From assembly GCA_039105265.1 (NCBI GenBank), contig JAPFFF010000001.1:4836001-4900000 (forward strand): a stretch of DNA of 64,000 bases, read 5' to 3'. Shown piece after piece: positions 16,235-26,094 of the stretch (position 1 is the first letter of the stretch; each line of letters opens with the position of its first letter). The notes under the pieces were generated by a model that saw nothing but the letters and a program-made list of their open reading frames with translations, was not told where the DNA came from and ran no database searches. A program made the position numbers and the translations under genes. The stretch comes from Tritrichomonas musculus. Its lineage: Eukaryota > Parabasalia > Tritrichomonadida > Tritrichomonadidae.

Positions 16235-17110
16235 AATTGAATGGCTCAATCAAGATGCCATACGCAATAAATGGCGATTTGGTGGCTTTGTAATGAATGA
16301 TTGAGGAGCAGTTAATTGTATGATCAAAGGATGCAAAACCGTACTTGAACTTAAAATGCCAGGATCTACAAATCTGAACAATTCACAAATTGTAAAAACA
16401 GATAAACAAGGAATTCTTAATGAAAATATCTTAAATAAATACATAGAAAGAGATGCTGAAATCATTTTTAGAGTTTGGGATGGCCAAGGCGAAGAAAACT
16501 TTGATCATCAAATTACTAGTAAATTTGCTCAAAAAACGAAAATTATATTCTTCCATTAAAGAAGGAGAAAATGAATGCCACTTTTTGTTCTTTCAAAGTC
16601 TCAGGTGCTCTCGAATCAGCACGACAAATGACATCTAACATTTCATATGCACAACGATGTAAAGTTTAAAAAGGCTCAAAAAATCACATCTACGTCTTAA
16701 TGCAGTCGAACTTGGCAAAATTATAGATTGCCGTTGTTCTTTATGTCGGTTTGTCGGATTCATTTGAAAGTGAAGGATTTGATCGTAATCATAACCTCAT
16801 GCTAAATTGCCAAAACGAGTTAGCTCATGAAGTTTCAAAAAGACAATCCAAATACAATTGTTGCTCTTCACAATGGATCGCCAATTGAAATGCATTGGGC
16901 AAACAAAGCTAATGCAATTGCTAACATTATGTATGGCATTGCAAATCGACCAGGAACATCTTGCTGATACATTTCCAATCAAATCTGAAGATAATCCTTC
17001 ATTTGTTGACTTTGGTGGACGTAATGATCATTCTAATTACCGTGAAGTAATCTTTGCTGGTTATCGTTATTATGATATAAGGCATGATTTTTAATTTCCA
17101 TTCGCTAAGA
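16235..17110 (+). pseudogene. Decayed GH3 beta-glucosidase-like gene
   Basis: Pieces of a glycoside hydrolase family 3 protein follow in the right order but in different frames. WRFGGFVMND (about 16,270) and CKTVLELKMPGSTNLNN (about 16,330) match the catalytic-domain region that in active enzymes carries the nucleophile motif SDW. Then come FESEGFDRN, VLHNGSPIEMHWANK, ADTFPIKSEDNPS and YREVIFAGYRYYDIR from the C-terminal domain. GH3 enzymes cleave beta-linked sugars and are found in trichomonads, probably from bacteria. Here the N-terminal half is gone and frame changes and stops break the rest. The two short open frames in it (16320-16559, 16858-17094) are fragments of this, not genes. Confidence 0.75.
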
Positions 17111-18169
17111 GAGCTTAATTTTGAAATCAAGTGAATCATCATAAACTATTTAATTAAATTCAAATAAACAATTGAAAAAATTTTCTAAAATTTTCAAAAA
17201 AAAAAAATTCTTATCAATTTAAATCATTGAAATTGATTATATAAACACATATTGTATATAAAACTTAATTATTTCTGCTAAGCTTGTAAAATATACCCAA
17301 ATGTAAAAAAAAGACCTGGTCTTGGTGATTCTTTCTGGTCTTTTGGCGATTTTAATAAATCTTTTAAAAAGTTATTTCTTATGAATTATTAAATAAAATG
17401 ATTAAATGATATTTGATTAAATAATAATTCAATTTACGAATCAACATTCAATAAATTCAATGAATTTATTTAATTACTCGGCTATATATATTCATAAAAA
17501 TATAAATACTATTAATATTTCAATGCATTATTTCAATGCATTATTTATTATTCGGCTATATATATTCATAAAAATATAAATACTATTAATATTTTAAATA
17601 CATTTTATATCGGTATATATTTAAAATATAAATGAAAAAAAATTATTTTCAATTGAAAAAATGCTTTTATTGATTTTTTTATATATTTATAGTTATGTTT
17701 GTTTTGAGGAAAATGTTAGTTTTGAAGGAAAATCTGACAAAAAGACGTTAAGGAAAAAATCTATTTTATTTGCTTTTTTTCCAGCAACAAATGAATAATT
17801 TGATTTTTTAAGTAATAGCAAATTATCAACAAACTAACATGAATTAAAATAACCGATGAAATGAACGTTTATAAATTCATACAAAAAGATATCAGATTTG
17901 ATGATCAAAAATAAAAGTCAATTAAAACAATTAATTTTATGATTTGCGTGTTTAAAACAGATTAATTTAACAATATTCGGTATTTTTAGCCTATTCTAAA
18001 TCGCTGGCGATGAGATAGTTTGAATAAATAGTTTTTTTTTTATTATCATTTTTATTGTGATAATATTTACTTAAATATATCTTATTTTTTTAGAAAAAGC
18101 AATGTAAATATAAGATTATCATTCATTATATATATTTCTATTATCAGCATTTCATAATTCTCAATATAT
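17111..18169. other. Intergenic, AT-rich
   Basis: No gene seen in about 1 kb apart from the tandem repeat at 17473-17596, which is listed on its own. AT-rich throughout. Confidence 0.6.
17473..17596. repeat. 74-bp tandem duplication
   Basis: Two copies, 74 bp apart, of a unit with CGGCTATATATATTCATAAA and AATACTATTAATATTT; between them CAATGCATTATTT is itself doubled. Confidence 0.8.
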
Positions 18170-18406
18170 ATGAAAATTGCTGGTGTTATGCGTAGAACAA
18201 ATAATAGAGAAAAAAACATTATCATGTGCAGATGTGGACACCTTTATCCAAACCAATTCTATGATTCATTTGTAACTTTTGTTAATGAAAAATATCAGTT
18301 CTCAAAAGAAAAAAAGCAAGAACTTTTCAAGAGATTCAGATCAACAATTGATGCTCAAGTTAGACCGAATGAAGAAATCATGCCTAGTGAAAGTCATGAG
18401 AATTAA
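18170..18406 (+). CDS. Small open frame, 78 aa, unknown, possibly a gene fragment
   Basis: The frame encodes MKIAGVMRRTNNREKN, then IIMCRCGHLYPNQFYDSF, then a helical charged region KYQFSKEKKQELFKRF. The composition is protein-like and less AT-biased than the surroundings, but the length is short and no full domain is seen. The CRCGHLYP motif hints at half of a metal site. It may be the end of an older gene. Confidence 0.3.
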   Translation: MKIAGVMRRTNNREKNIIMCRCGHLYPNQFYDSFVTFVNEKYQFSKEKKQELFKRFRSTIDAQVRPNEEIMPSESHEN

Positions 18407-19334
18407 TCACATTAAACTACCAATGATGACATAATAGTTACTTAAAAAATGTAAAACATATCTCCTAAATGGATAAAAATACTACTTTATTATAAAAATT
18501 AAATAAATAAAAGAATTAACTATTTTTAATTAACACATTTTGAAATTTTCCACAATTGTTCTTACTATTTAATCACGCAACTTTATCGAAAATTATCAGA
18601 TGTGTTTTCTTAATAAAAGCTTGAGTCATACTCTGAGCTATTTTGCGTATTCGTAGATTTTGAATGATTAATTATCGATAAAGTTTGGCAATTTATTACT
18701 GAGTATCATCTATCATCGGTTAAACTTTTTTATTTGTTATCCAAATAATTAAGAGATTATCGCTATCAAATATAGTACGCTCATTGTGTAAAGGAAAAAT
18801 AATTATTTTTTATTCCTCATCAAATATATCAAATTGAGGTTTGGAGCCTCCTTATTGGTTTCGATGTACATTTTTTTGGATAACTAAGGTATATGATATA
18901 TGATAGTTAACAAAAAAAGTTAACTAAATTAAAATTCGAATAAATATAAAACGAATTATTAAAATTCTTTAATAATACACCGTTTTACATTTAATATATA
19001 TATAACAAAATAACTTTTGTAAATCATCTAGAACATGCATGCTTAGCATTTTTTTTCTATTAGCAAAATATCACAAACATTTTCTAAATTTGGGAAAAAA
19101 GTAATAAATATGATAAAGAAAATCTACTCATTACACCTTTTTAAACATGAAAGGCCTAAAACCAGTCGATCATATTGGCTAAGAAACGTTAATATTTTGT
19201 TCATAAAATTTGCAAATTAAAAGTTAATAATAATCAAGCACATATTCACTGAAAAATAAAATATTGAAGTTTTCGTAATTGATGCAAAAATATCTTAATG
19301 AAAATAAAATTTAGAATGGTAAACAATAAAAATC
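18407..19334. other. Intergenic with small inverted repeats
   Basis: No gene seen. AACTTTATCGA at 18579-18589 is inverted at 18675-18685 with further partial pairing inside, about 107 bp in all. A second imperfect pair (TTATCCAAATAATT near 18,738 and TTTTTTTGGATAAC near 18,872) could be the ends of a small decayed MITE. Confidence 0.4.
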
Positions 19335-20057
19335 TTATGATTCAAGTCTCTTTTTTGGCTTATGCAATTGTAATGTATTTGTTAACGTGGCCGAAAATGA
19401 TCTTTGAGTTGTATTTATTGTTCTTTTGGGCCTCAACAATTGAATTTGCTTAAGTTGCTGCTTTTTTGTTTGGTTAAGCACTGAAAAAGATGAACTTTGC
19501 ATTCTCCCTTTTGATTGGTAAGTTGTTTGATAAATATCTTCGTTTTTGGCATCGTCTCGGGTTTTTCTACAGTCTGCAATCATTTGTTTAATTTCATCAA
19601 ATTCATGAGTTATTGTATCTTTTAAATCATCAATTTCCATTTTTATTTTTTCGATTTCTGTTTTTATATCATTATGGTTTTTAATGATACTTTGGTTTAT
19701 TTTCGCTGTTTGCTGAGTTGCAACTCGTTGGAAAGAGTTATCTACATATTGTCTGTTTGCTTTTTCAATAAGTCTTTTTGCGCTTGTTTTTTTGTTTAAA
19801 GAGCAACGAATATAATTAATCACATCTAAAACAGCTTCTTCTGGATTTGTATCAATCATCTCTTTAAATATATCCCAGTCAATTTCCTCATCAGGTGATA
19901 TGTCTATAGTTTGATCAAAAGAAAATGATGAAAGTTGAGGTTGAATATCTGGCTGTGCTAAATTTGGTAAAATATTATTTGCCCTAGATTCAAGTTCATT
20001 AATATTTTCGTTCATAGATTTTGTCAATTCATCAATTTGTTGTTCAATTTGATCCAT
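19335..20057 (-). CDS. Coiled-coil protein, 240 aa, unknown
   Basis: An acidic N-terminal part starts with a short coiled coil (MDQIEQQIDELTKSMNENINELESR). A compact helical region (about residues 75-110, EEAVLDVINYIRCSLNKK) follows; then a longer coiled coil at about 120-175 (KTEIEKIKMEIDDLKDTITHEF); then a basic Ser/Gln/Thr-rich tail that is probably disordered (KKQQLKQIQLLRPKRTINTT). No family is recognised. The layout is that of a structural or adaptor protein. It is separated from neighbours by AT-rich spacers and reads the same way as the next three genes. Confidence 0.65.
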   Translation of the reverse strand: MDQIEQQIDELTKSMNENINELESRANNILPNLAQPDIQPQLSSFSFDQTIDISPDEEIDWDIFKEMIDTNPEEAVLDVINYIRCSLNKKTSAKRLIEKANRQYVDNSFQRVATQQTAKINQSIIKNHNDIKTEIEKIKMEIDDLKDTITHEFDEIKQMIADCRKTRDDAKNEDIYQTTYQSKGRMQSSSFSVLNQTKKQQLKQIQLLRPKRTINTTQRSFSATLTNTLQLHKPKKRLES

Positions 20058-20358
20058 TTTTATTATTATTTTTTCTTTCTAAAGTTTTTCATACGTTTCC
20101 ACTTTTTAATAATAAATTAAAAAATGTTAATTAGGCTTGAACTCTAAGTGCAAAATTATTTAATAACAAATATATTTATATATAAATGCTAATAAAAAAG
20201 ACTAGTAACTCTAATACCAAATAAATGTTAAACCTGAAAATTTGTCAAATCTGCAGATTTGAAAGAGCTTTCTTTAAAAAGAGCAATTACCCGAATGATT
20301 CCACTTAGTTTGAATCAGAATATATGAATCTTAAGTTCGAAGAAGTAATTTTTTTTTT
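20058..20358. other. Intergenic, AT-rich
   Basis: About 300 bp with no gene, RNA or repeat seen. Confidence 0.6.
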
Positions 20359-21780
20359 TTAAGATGCTTCTTGTATCTTCATCTTATATTTACTGAATTT
20401 TTTATTTATTTTATCCATTATTTCCGTATCTTGAAGGTCAATATAATTAGTAACATTATAAAAAGGATCTCGACTCATGTTAATTTCATTATTTATTTGT
20501 TCATAATTTAGAGCATAATATAGTGCTAGAGATAAAATATTGAATAAGAGATCAACAAGTAAATTAGTGTCAATGCGATTAATTGATTCGGGCTTGTGTA
20601 ACATAAAATCATCTTGATTAAATATTTGGTTAACTAAAAATTCTAATTGATTTTGGAAATCTTCCTCTGAATTACCAAAATGTTCGAAAAATACTCTTTT
20701 ACTCGAAGAATAAAGATGATGATTAAAAAGAAAAACTATTTTCAAAAGATTCTTAGGATTATATAAATATTGATTTGAAATTGATCTTATGTCATTTAAA
20801 ATATCATATGCATTCTTTTTTACCCGAAGAATAAATTTTTTCTTTATTGCTTTGCAGAAAATTTGTCTCATTTGGTCAATTTTTTCTTTATATTGTTTAT
20901 CAGAAAGATCATTAAATACATCAAATAATAAATCATCTAGATCGTCTTCTTCTTCGTTTTGTTTTTCTTCAATAGTTTTATCAAATGAAAAAAATTGATT
21001 TTGATCAATAAGCTTGCGACAATTTACTTCTCCATCATAAATCAAACCAGAAAAGACTTGTGATCGGTAATTGAAGCGATTTAAAATATAAAAAATCGGT
21101 GATGTGAAAATGAGAGAATTCATCAATTGGGATATGAAAATTTGAATATGGCTATGAAGGTTCAATTTATTAATTTTTGCATGTGATCTAGTAGAAATGT
21201 AAATAAATTTGCTTATACAGGGGAAATCAGATTTTGCAATGTTTGCCAACGACTTTTGGTATAAATATATAGAAAAACCTCCAGTTGGTTGAAATTCACA
21301 GAATTTGATATTAGTACCGGATTCATTTAAAACCATTAAAGAACCATTAGAATTTCCTTCAAATTTACAATAGCGACATTTAACTTTGGAATTATCATTA
21401 ATAACAATTCCAATTTTAGGGTACTTAGTGAATGTACAATTTATAAATTTAGAGTTAGATTTTGCGAAAATTTCAACTGCGCTTTCACATTTTTTATCAT
21501 AAGGATCGAAATTGCAATTTTTTGCAATTAGACTTGACTCTGAAGAAAGTCGGAGTCTGCATTTAAGGGATAGATTATTAATAGTAATATTCATATGGCT
21601 AATTTCGACTATAATAACAGTAGATGATGGAACGACTTCAAAAAAATATATTAGAAGTTTTAATACATAATAACTAGGATCATCAGTAGATGTCTCATCT
21701 TTATTTACAATGGATAGCTCATTTTCGTTTTCAGATGAAGCATCATTTAGAATTTGCGGTATAGGATTGGTCTTTAACAT
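20359..21780 (-). CDS. Beta-helix repeat protein, 473 aa
   Basis: Residues about 60-220 are made of short strand repeats of about 22 residues typical of the right-handed parallel beta-helix: INNLSLKCRLRLSSESSLIA, KCESAVEIFAKSNSKFINCT, IGIVINDNSKVKCRYCKFEG, GSLMVLNESGTNIKFCEFQP, FSIYLYQKSLANIAKSDFP. The C-terminal half is helical with an acidic segment (QNEEEDDLDDLLFDVFNDL, about 275-293). There is no signal peptide or membrane segment, so an intracellular role is likely. Proteins of this type are common in trichomonads and no member has a firm role. The start was taken at the first ATG, just after an A-rich stretch. Confidence 0.65.
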   Translation of the reverse strand: MLKTNPIPQILNDASSENENELSIVNKDETSTDDPSYYVLKLLIYFFEVVPSSTVIIVEISHMNITINNLSLKCRLRLSSESSLIAKNCNFDPYDKKCESAVEIFAKSNSKFINCTFTKYPKIGIVINDNSKVKCRYCKFEGNSNGSLMVLNESGTNIKFCEFQPTGGFSIYLYQKSLANIAKSDFPCISKFIYISTRSHAKINKLNLHSHIQIFISQLMNSLIFTSPIFYILNRFNYRSQVFSGLIYDGEVNCRKLIDQNQFFSFDKTIEEKQNEEEDDLDDLLFDVFNDLSDKQYKEKIDQMRQIFCKAIKKKFILRVKKNAYDILNDIRSISNQYLYNPKNLLKIVFLFNHHLYSSSKRVFFEHFGNSEEDFQNQLEFLVNQIFNQDDFMLHKPESINRIDTNLLVDLLFNILSLALYYALNYEQINNEINMSRDPFYNVTNYIDLQDTEIMDKINKKFSKYKMKIQEAS

Positions 21781-22397
21781 TTTTTTTCTTCTTTTTTTAA
21801 ATCAAATTGAGAGAGGTTAATTTTAAAATATTTCAATTATATTATTTCACTTTTGTAACCAAATAACCAACTTTTTTTTAACAAAAAGTTTAATCAAATA
21901 ATTTTTTAAAATTTTTATCACAAAACTTTTTAAAATATTATTTTTTAAAAAAAATGTAATATTTTGAAATATAGTTTATAAAGTATTAATTTAAATTAAA
22001 AATATAATATATAAAGTATTATTTTAAATTAAAAAATAAATTAATTTAAATTAAAATGCTTTTTATTTCAAGATACCAATTAATTAATAAAAAGATATAA
22101 AATTTTATTTTTTTTTTTTACTTTTTGACATTATAAAAGGTTAAATTTATGTTAAAAAATTGTTGAGATATTTTCCATCATACTTCAATTATCTTTGAGT
22201 TTTATTTATTAGCAAAGATGTTTTCTGTAGTTATAACATTTATAATCTAACATTATACTTGCCAAATTTACTGGAATATTTAGATTAATTCAAGATCAAT
22301 TTTAATTACCTTAATAAAAGCAAAATTACCATTAGTTTTTCCCAAAAAACTAATTATAAAGAATATATTATAGATATAATATTAAATAAACTTTTAT
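21781..22397. other. Intergenic, very AT-rich
   Basis: About 600 bp with no gene seen. Between 21,960 and 22,060 the short unit TTTAAATTAAAAAT and near copies recur several times. Confidence 0.6.
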
Positions 22398-24317
22398 TCA
22401 TTTTTTAATTATACATTGACCGAAATTATTGCATTGACAAGCTCTCTTTTTAACTCCGCGATCAAGTAGAATGTGTCCTTCATGACACTTATGAGCACAA
22501 TTACTGCAGATTCCTACATCATCTGAACCGTAAATGCCACAACTCATGCACTGGAAATATCTTTGCATTTTCGGCAAATTTACACAGCGACCGATAGGAT
22601 TCTCAGCATAATACACATTTTTACAGCACTTATCTTTCATCTGTCTTCCACCGCAACAACAGAATCCTTTCTGTATTCCACAATCAACAACTCGGTGATT
22701 TGCATGACATTCTGAAGCACAACCAAAGCAGATAAACTTGTTAGGTGCACAATCCATGCATTTGAACAAATGCTGATTACAACAAGGTTTTTTGTCAACA
22801 ATCATTTCGCCAACAAATTGAATACTACAACCAAAACGATTTTTTTTACCATTTTCAACGAAATGATTTTTACCACAATCACAAACAAAGCAATGATCTA
22901 CACCAATTTCTTCAACAGAATGACTTTTGTGACAATGCTTCGCACAACCTTCACAAATGGTAGAACCACAATCTTTGCAATAATAGACTTTATAATCAAT
23001 TGGAAAATAGAATCCAACAGTGTCCAAGCAGTGGCAACAATTCGCAGCCATTTCGTAGAAACAGCTTTGTAATTCAGAGCCTTCTTCACTGACGTTTCCA
23101 TAGAGAAGCATCCCACTGATCGATCCATGCTGGACTGCAAAAGGAAGATACTCAAGGGCGCCTTCAATGTCGCCTTCATTTACACGCTGCTGTGCATAAA
23201 TGGAAAACGTTTCTGGAACTTGTCCCGAAGACACACTTCTCTCATAATATTTGGCCGCTTCCTCTTCGTGTCCTCCTTCGCGCGTCAGGATAATTGAAAG
23301 CCAAAACATTGCCTCGTAGTTTCCATTGTCAGCTGCAAGTCTGAAGTATCGAATAGCTTCATCAATGTCCTTTTCAACAGCTAAGCCGTTGTAAAGACGG
23401 AGAGCAAATGAATTTTGCGCAGAAGGATCGCCAGCATCAGCATCATTCTTCAATTCATCCAAAAAAGAATTTTCTAATAATTTAATTTCCATTTTTATAT
23501 CATCATCTTTTTTTATATCTTCTTCTTTTTTTATTTTCTTTTCTGCTGAAATTATCTGTTTTGGCTCCATTAGGTAGATGAAACTTTTTCTAGGCACATT
23601 GAATTTTTCAGAGTAATTCTTTGGTACATGAAATTCTTCACTTTCAAGTGTTTGCCGAATTTGTTCAAAAGAAGGCCTGTCAAGATCTCTCATCCAGCAT
23701 TGGCCAATCAATTTTCTCCATTTTAGATCAAGATTGTCTGGCGATTCAAAACTGATTTGATCTGAATCTTTATCAGTAAGTAAATAATATAAAAGATTTC
23801 CATATTCATAGACATTTTCATTCATTTTACAATCATTAAAAGATGATTTATTTGTCTTAAGAATTGAGATATATGGATGAAGATCTTTGTCAAGGAAAAT
23901 TTTGTTAGAATTTAGATGTCGATTGAAAATATTTTGCGAATGAAGATATTCCATGGCACAGGCAATACCATATGCTATCATTATTTTATGTTTTTCATCC
24001 CATAATGGATAAGGCTCTTTTTGTATACTTTTTAAAATTGCATTATTTAGAGATCCTTTTTCCATTCTTTCAAAGATAAGATAAACACCAGTATTTGTAT
24101 CAGCAATTCCAATAAAAGGAACAATCGCTGGATGTTTAACTGAAAGAATTTGAAGTTCTTTGATTAAGCTTATTTCAGCTCCATGCTTATTAATTTTATA
24201 AATTACACAATTCAGTCCTGTTGATTTCTGAGAGGCAAATGTTGTCTCAAAATATTCTCCTTCATTTTTTACAAAAGATTCTTCATTAAATAGAAAATCA
24301 TTTATATCAATTTGCAT
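22398..24317 (-). CDS. Pseudokinase-Sel1-triple UBR-box-like protein, 639 aa
   Basis: Three parts in order. Residues about 15-225 are a TKL-type kinase fold: CVIYKINK with the ATP-site lysine K41, ELQILSVKHPAIVPFIG, the hinge YLIFERMEKGSL, and the end motif CWMRDLDRPSFEQI. The catalytic loop reads RHLNSNKIFLD where RDLKxxNILLD is expected (Asp to His134), and the DFG site reads SILKT, so it is a pseudokinase. Residues 295-410 hold Sel1 repeats (DPSAQNSFALRLYNG, AIRYFRLAADNGNYEAMFWL). Residues 427-639 hold three Cys/His modules with the UBR-box pattern (CKDCGSTICEGC...HKSH...CDCG; CMDCAPNKFICFGC...; CMSCGIYGSDDVGICSNC...HEGH). UBR boxes bind N-degrons in ubiquitin ligases. No RING or HECT domain is present. 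TCATA overlaps the start and fits the trichomonad initiator. Confidence 0.8.
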   Translation of the reverse strand: MQIDINDFLFNEESFVKNEGEYFETTFASQKSTGLNCVIYKINKHGAEISLIKELQILSVKHPAIVPFIGIADTNTGVYLIFERMEKGSLNNAILKSIQKEPYPLWDEKHKIMIAYGIACAMEYLHSQNIFNRHLNSNKIFLDKDLHPYISILKTNKSSFNDCKMNENVYEYGNLLYYLLTDKDSDQISFESPDNLDLKWRKLIGQCWMRDLDRPSFEQIRQTLESEEFHVPKNYSEKFNVPRKSFIYLMEPKQIISAEKKIKKEEDIKKDDDIKMEIKLLENSFLDELKNDADAGDPSAQNSFALRLYNGLAVEKDIDEAIRYFRLAADNGNYEAMFWLSIILTREGGHEEEAAKYYERSVSSGQVPETFSIYAQQRVNEGDIEGALEYLPFAVQHGSISGMLLYGNVSEEGSELQSCFYEMAANCCHCLDTVGFYFPIDYKVYYCKDCGSTICEGCAKHCHKSHSVEEIGVDHCFVCDCGKNHFVENGKKNRFGCSIQFVGEMIVDKKPCCNQHLFKCMDCAPNKFICFGCASECHANHRVVDCGIQKGFCCCGGRQMKDKCCKNVYYAENPIGRCVNLPKMQRYFQCMSCGIYGSDDVGICSNCAHKCHEGHILLDRGVKKRACQCNNFGQCIIKK

Positions 24318-24329
24318 ATGATCACTTAT
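24318..24329 (-). promoter_or_regulatory. Initiator-like TCATA at the start of the pseudokinase gene
   Basis: The coding strand reads GTGATCATATG, with TCATA overlapping the ATG. Trichomonad core promoters use an initiator TCA(+1)YW within about 20 bases of the start. A chance match is possible. Confidence 0.3.
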
Positions 24330-24540
24330 TTATTGTAAACTATTGAAAGATTAAAAAGCTATTCAAAATTTGTGATAAAAATTTTTTTTACTTTTAAAAA
24401 CAATTTTTATTTTTATTCATACATGATAACATTAAAATCTAATAAAAACCGAAATATTAATATATGTATTAAGAATAGAAAAGCAATTCATACCTATTAG
24501 GTATTAAATTTGAACGGACAATCGTTTTTTTCGGCAGTAT

Positions 24541-24660
24541 TATGATGGACACATAAACCACCTATACGATTCCTCAATTTGAACAATTGCAGCATTATGA
24601 TGGACACATAAACCACCTATACGATTCCCCAATTTGAACAATTGCAGCATTATGATGGAC
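24541..24660. repeat. 55-bp tandem repeat at the 3' end of the LRR gene
   Basis: TATGATGGAC recurs at 24541, 24596 and 24651, with the 55-bp unit between nearly identical (one C/T difference seen). It covers the last codons and the stop of the LRR_5 gene. Because 55 is not a multiple of 3, the copies change the frame. Confidence 0.9.
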
Positions 24661-25926
24661 AAATAAAGTCAAATTATTGGAACATCTTGTAAAAACAAAC
24701 ATTTTAATTGTAACTAATTGTGCATCTGGTAAAGAAATGATTGAAAGATGCGTACAATTATTAAAAGTTTCAGACACTAATTTTATATCTTCACCAAGGA
24801 ACTCAAGAGATACCAAACTCACACAAGACAAAAAAGACCTAGTATCAATTTCAACAAGCGACTCAGGAATACTTGTTATTGAGAAAAGGTTGAAGCACCA
24901 ACCGAACGAATTTGAATTGAATTTTTTAATTTCATTTCCTGGCTCAAAACACAAATAACCCAATTTTTTACATGAATAAAAAGCATATTCACCAATTTTT
25001 TTGACACCTTTTGGAATAAAATGAAGATCATTCAAAAACCAACACGAAAGGAAAGAACGAACTCCAATTTCTTCTATTAAAGGATGATTCTCAAACCGAA
25101 AAGAAGAAAGACAATGACAATGCTCGAAAGCACAATTGCCAATTTTTTTAATATCAGATGGAATTAGTGCATTTTGAATGTCTCTTCGGGCAAACAAAAC
25201 AAATTTATTTTTGTTTTTACTAATGAGAATTTTTTTTTCTAAATATGAAAAATTTTCGTTGTTTTGTGAGATATGCAGATTAACTAACTTTCTTGTTTCA
25301 TGGCACCAACCTTCTTCTATTTCAACAACTGATTCTGGAATGAAAAATTCATTAAGTGATGAGTACAAAAATGCGTTTTTACTGATGCTTCTTATTTGTG
25401 GATCATTTGAAAATTGAATTGATAACAATTTGAAACAATCTGAAAAGGAAAATTCGCCAATTCGAGTCACTTTTGATGGAATAACAATTTCTCTAATATT
25501 TCTATTTGCAAAAATGATAATTTCTTCGTTATCACGTTTGCTGATGAGAATTTTATTGTCGTAATACTCAAAATTCGGATTGCTTGGAGAGACAGATAAT
25601 TTGGTTAATTTACGAACATCACAACACCAACCTTCTGGAATTTGCTTCAAACTAGCTGGTATTGAAAAGCTTTGAATCGACGAATTACAAAATACATTTT
25701 GACCTATAAATTGAACTTCTGAGTCATCTGCAAAAGAAACCGAATGGATAGAATTATTGTTTATAAATGCTTGGTTTTGAATTCCTATGATAGTGTACTC
25801 AATTGATTCAACTTCAACAAATTTTGGAATTAGTATATCTCCTTTTGCTGATGACGAATATCCAACCACAGCAGTTTGGTCATCATTGTTTAACAAATAA
25901 CAAACTTGATTTCCAATGTCATTCAT
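24595..25926 (-). CDS. BspA-like LRR_5 protein, 443 aa
   Basis: Tandem LRR_5 units of about 23 residues, with the typical pattern of a beta strand, IPxxVxxIGxxAFxxCxxL and so on: VIPSKVTRIGEFSFSDCFKL, FIPKGVKKIGEYAFYSCKKL, SIPESLVEIDTRSFLSCVSL. Two longer inserts with similar sequence (NNxNFxYxxNKILISKxx, near 118-133 and 212-230) suggest an internal duplication. There is no signal peptide or transmembrane segment, so unlike surface BspA proteins it looks cytosolic. The last residues (LFVHHNAAIVQIGESYRWFM) come from a 55-bp tandem repeat that has replaced the old C-terminus. Confidence 0.8.
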   Translation of the reverse strand: MNDIGNQVCYLLNNDDQTAVVGYSSSAKGDILIPKFVEVESIEYTIIGIQNQAFINNNSIHSVSFADDSEVQFIGQNVFCNSSIQSFSIPASLKQIPEGWCCDVRKLTKLSVSPSNPNFEYYDNKILISKRDNEEIIIFANRNIREIVIPSKVTRIGEFSFSDCFKLLSIQFSNDPQIRSISKNAFLYSSLNEFFIPESVVEIEEGWCHETRKLVNLHISQNNENFSYLEKKILISKNKNKFVLFARRDIQNALIPSDIKKIGNCAFEHCHCLSSFRFENHPLIEEIGVRSFLSCWFLNDLHFIPKGVKKIGEYAFYSCKKLGYLCFEPGNEIKKFNSNSFGWCFNLFSITSIPESLVEIDTRSFLSCVSLVSLEFLGEDIKLVSETFNNCTHLSIISLPDAQLVTIKMFVFTRCSNNLTLFVHHNAAIVQIGESYRWFMCPS

Positions 25927-26094
25927 CTAGCAAAATTATGCTTTTTTTTGAATTAAAAAATGGTCATACAAAAAAATAACTTGAAAGTTAACTTTTTATT
26001 GTAAATAAAATAATATTTGTTATATTTTAATATTATTATTACTACATTCAATAATTTATTAATAATATGATCAACTAAATAAAAAGATGAGATT

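Noticed and set aside
16320-17094. Two small plus-strand genes (79 and 78 codons)
   Set aside because: Both are pieces of one decayed GH3 beta-glucosidase.
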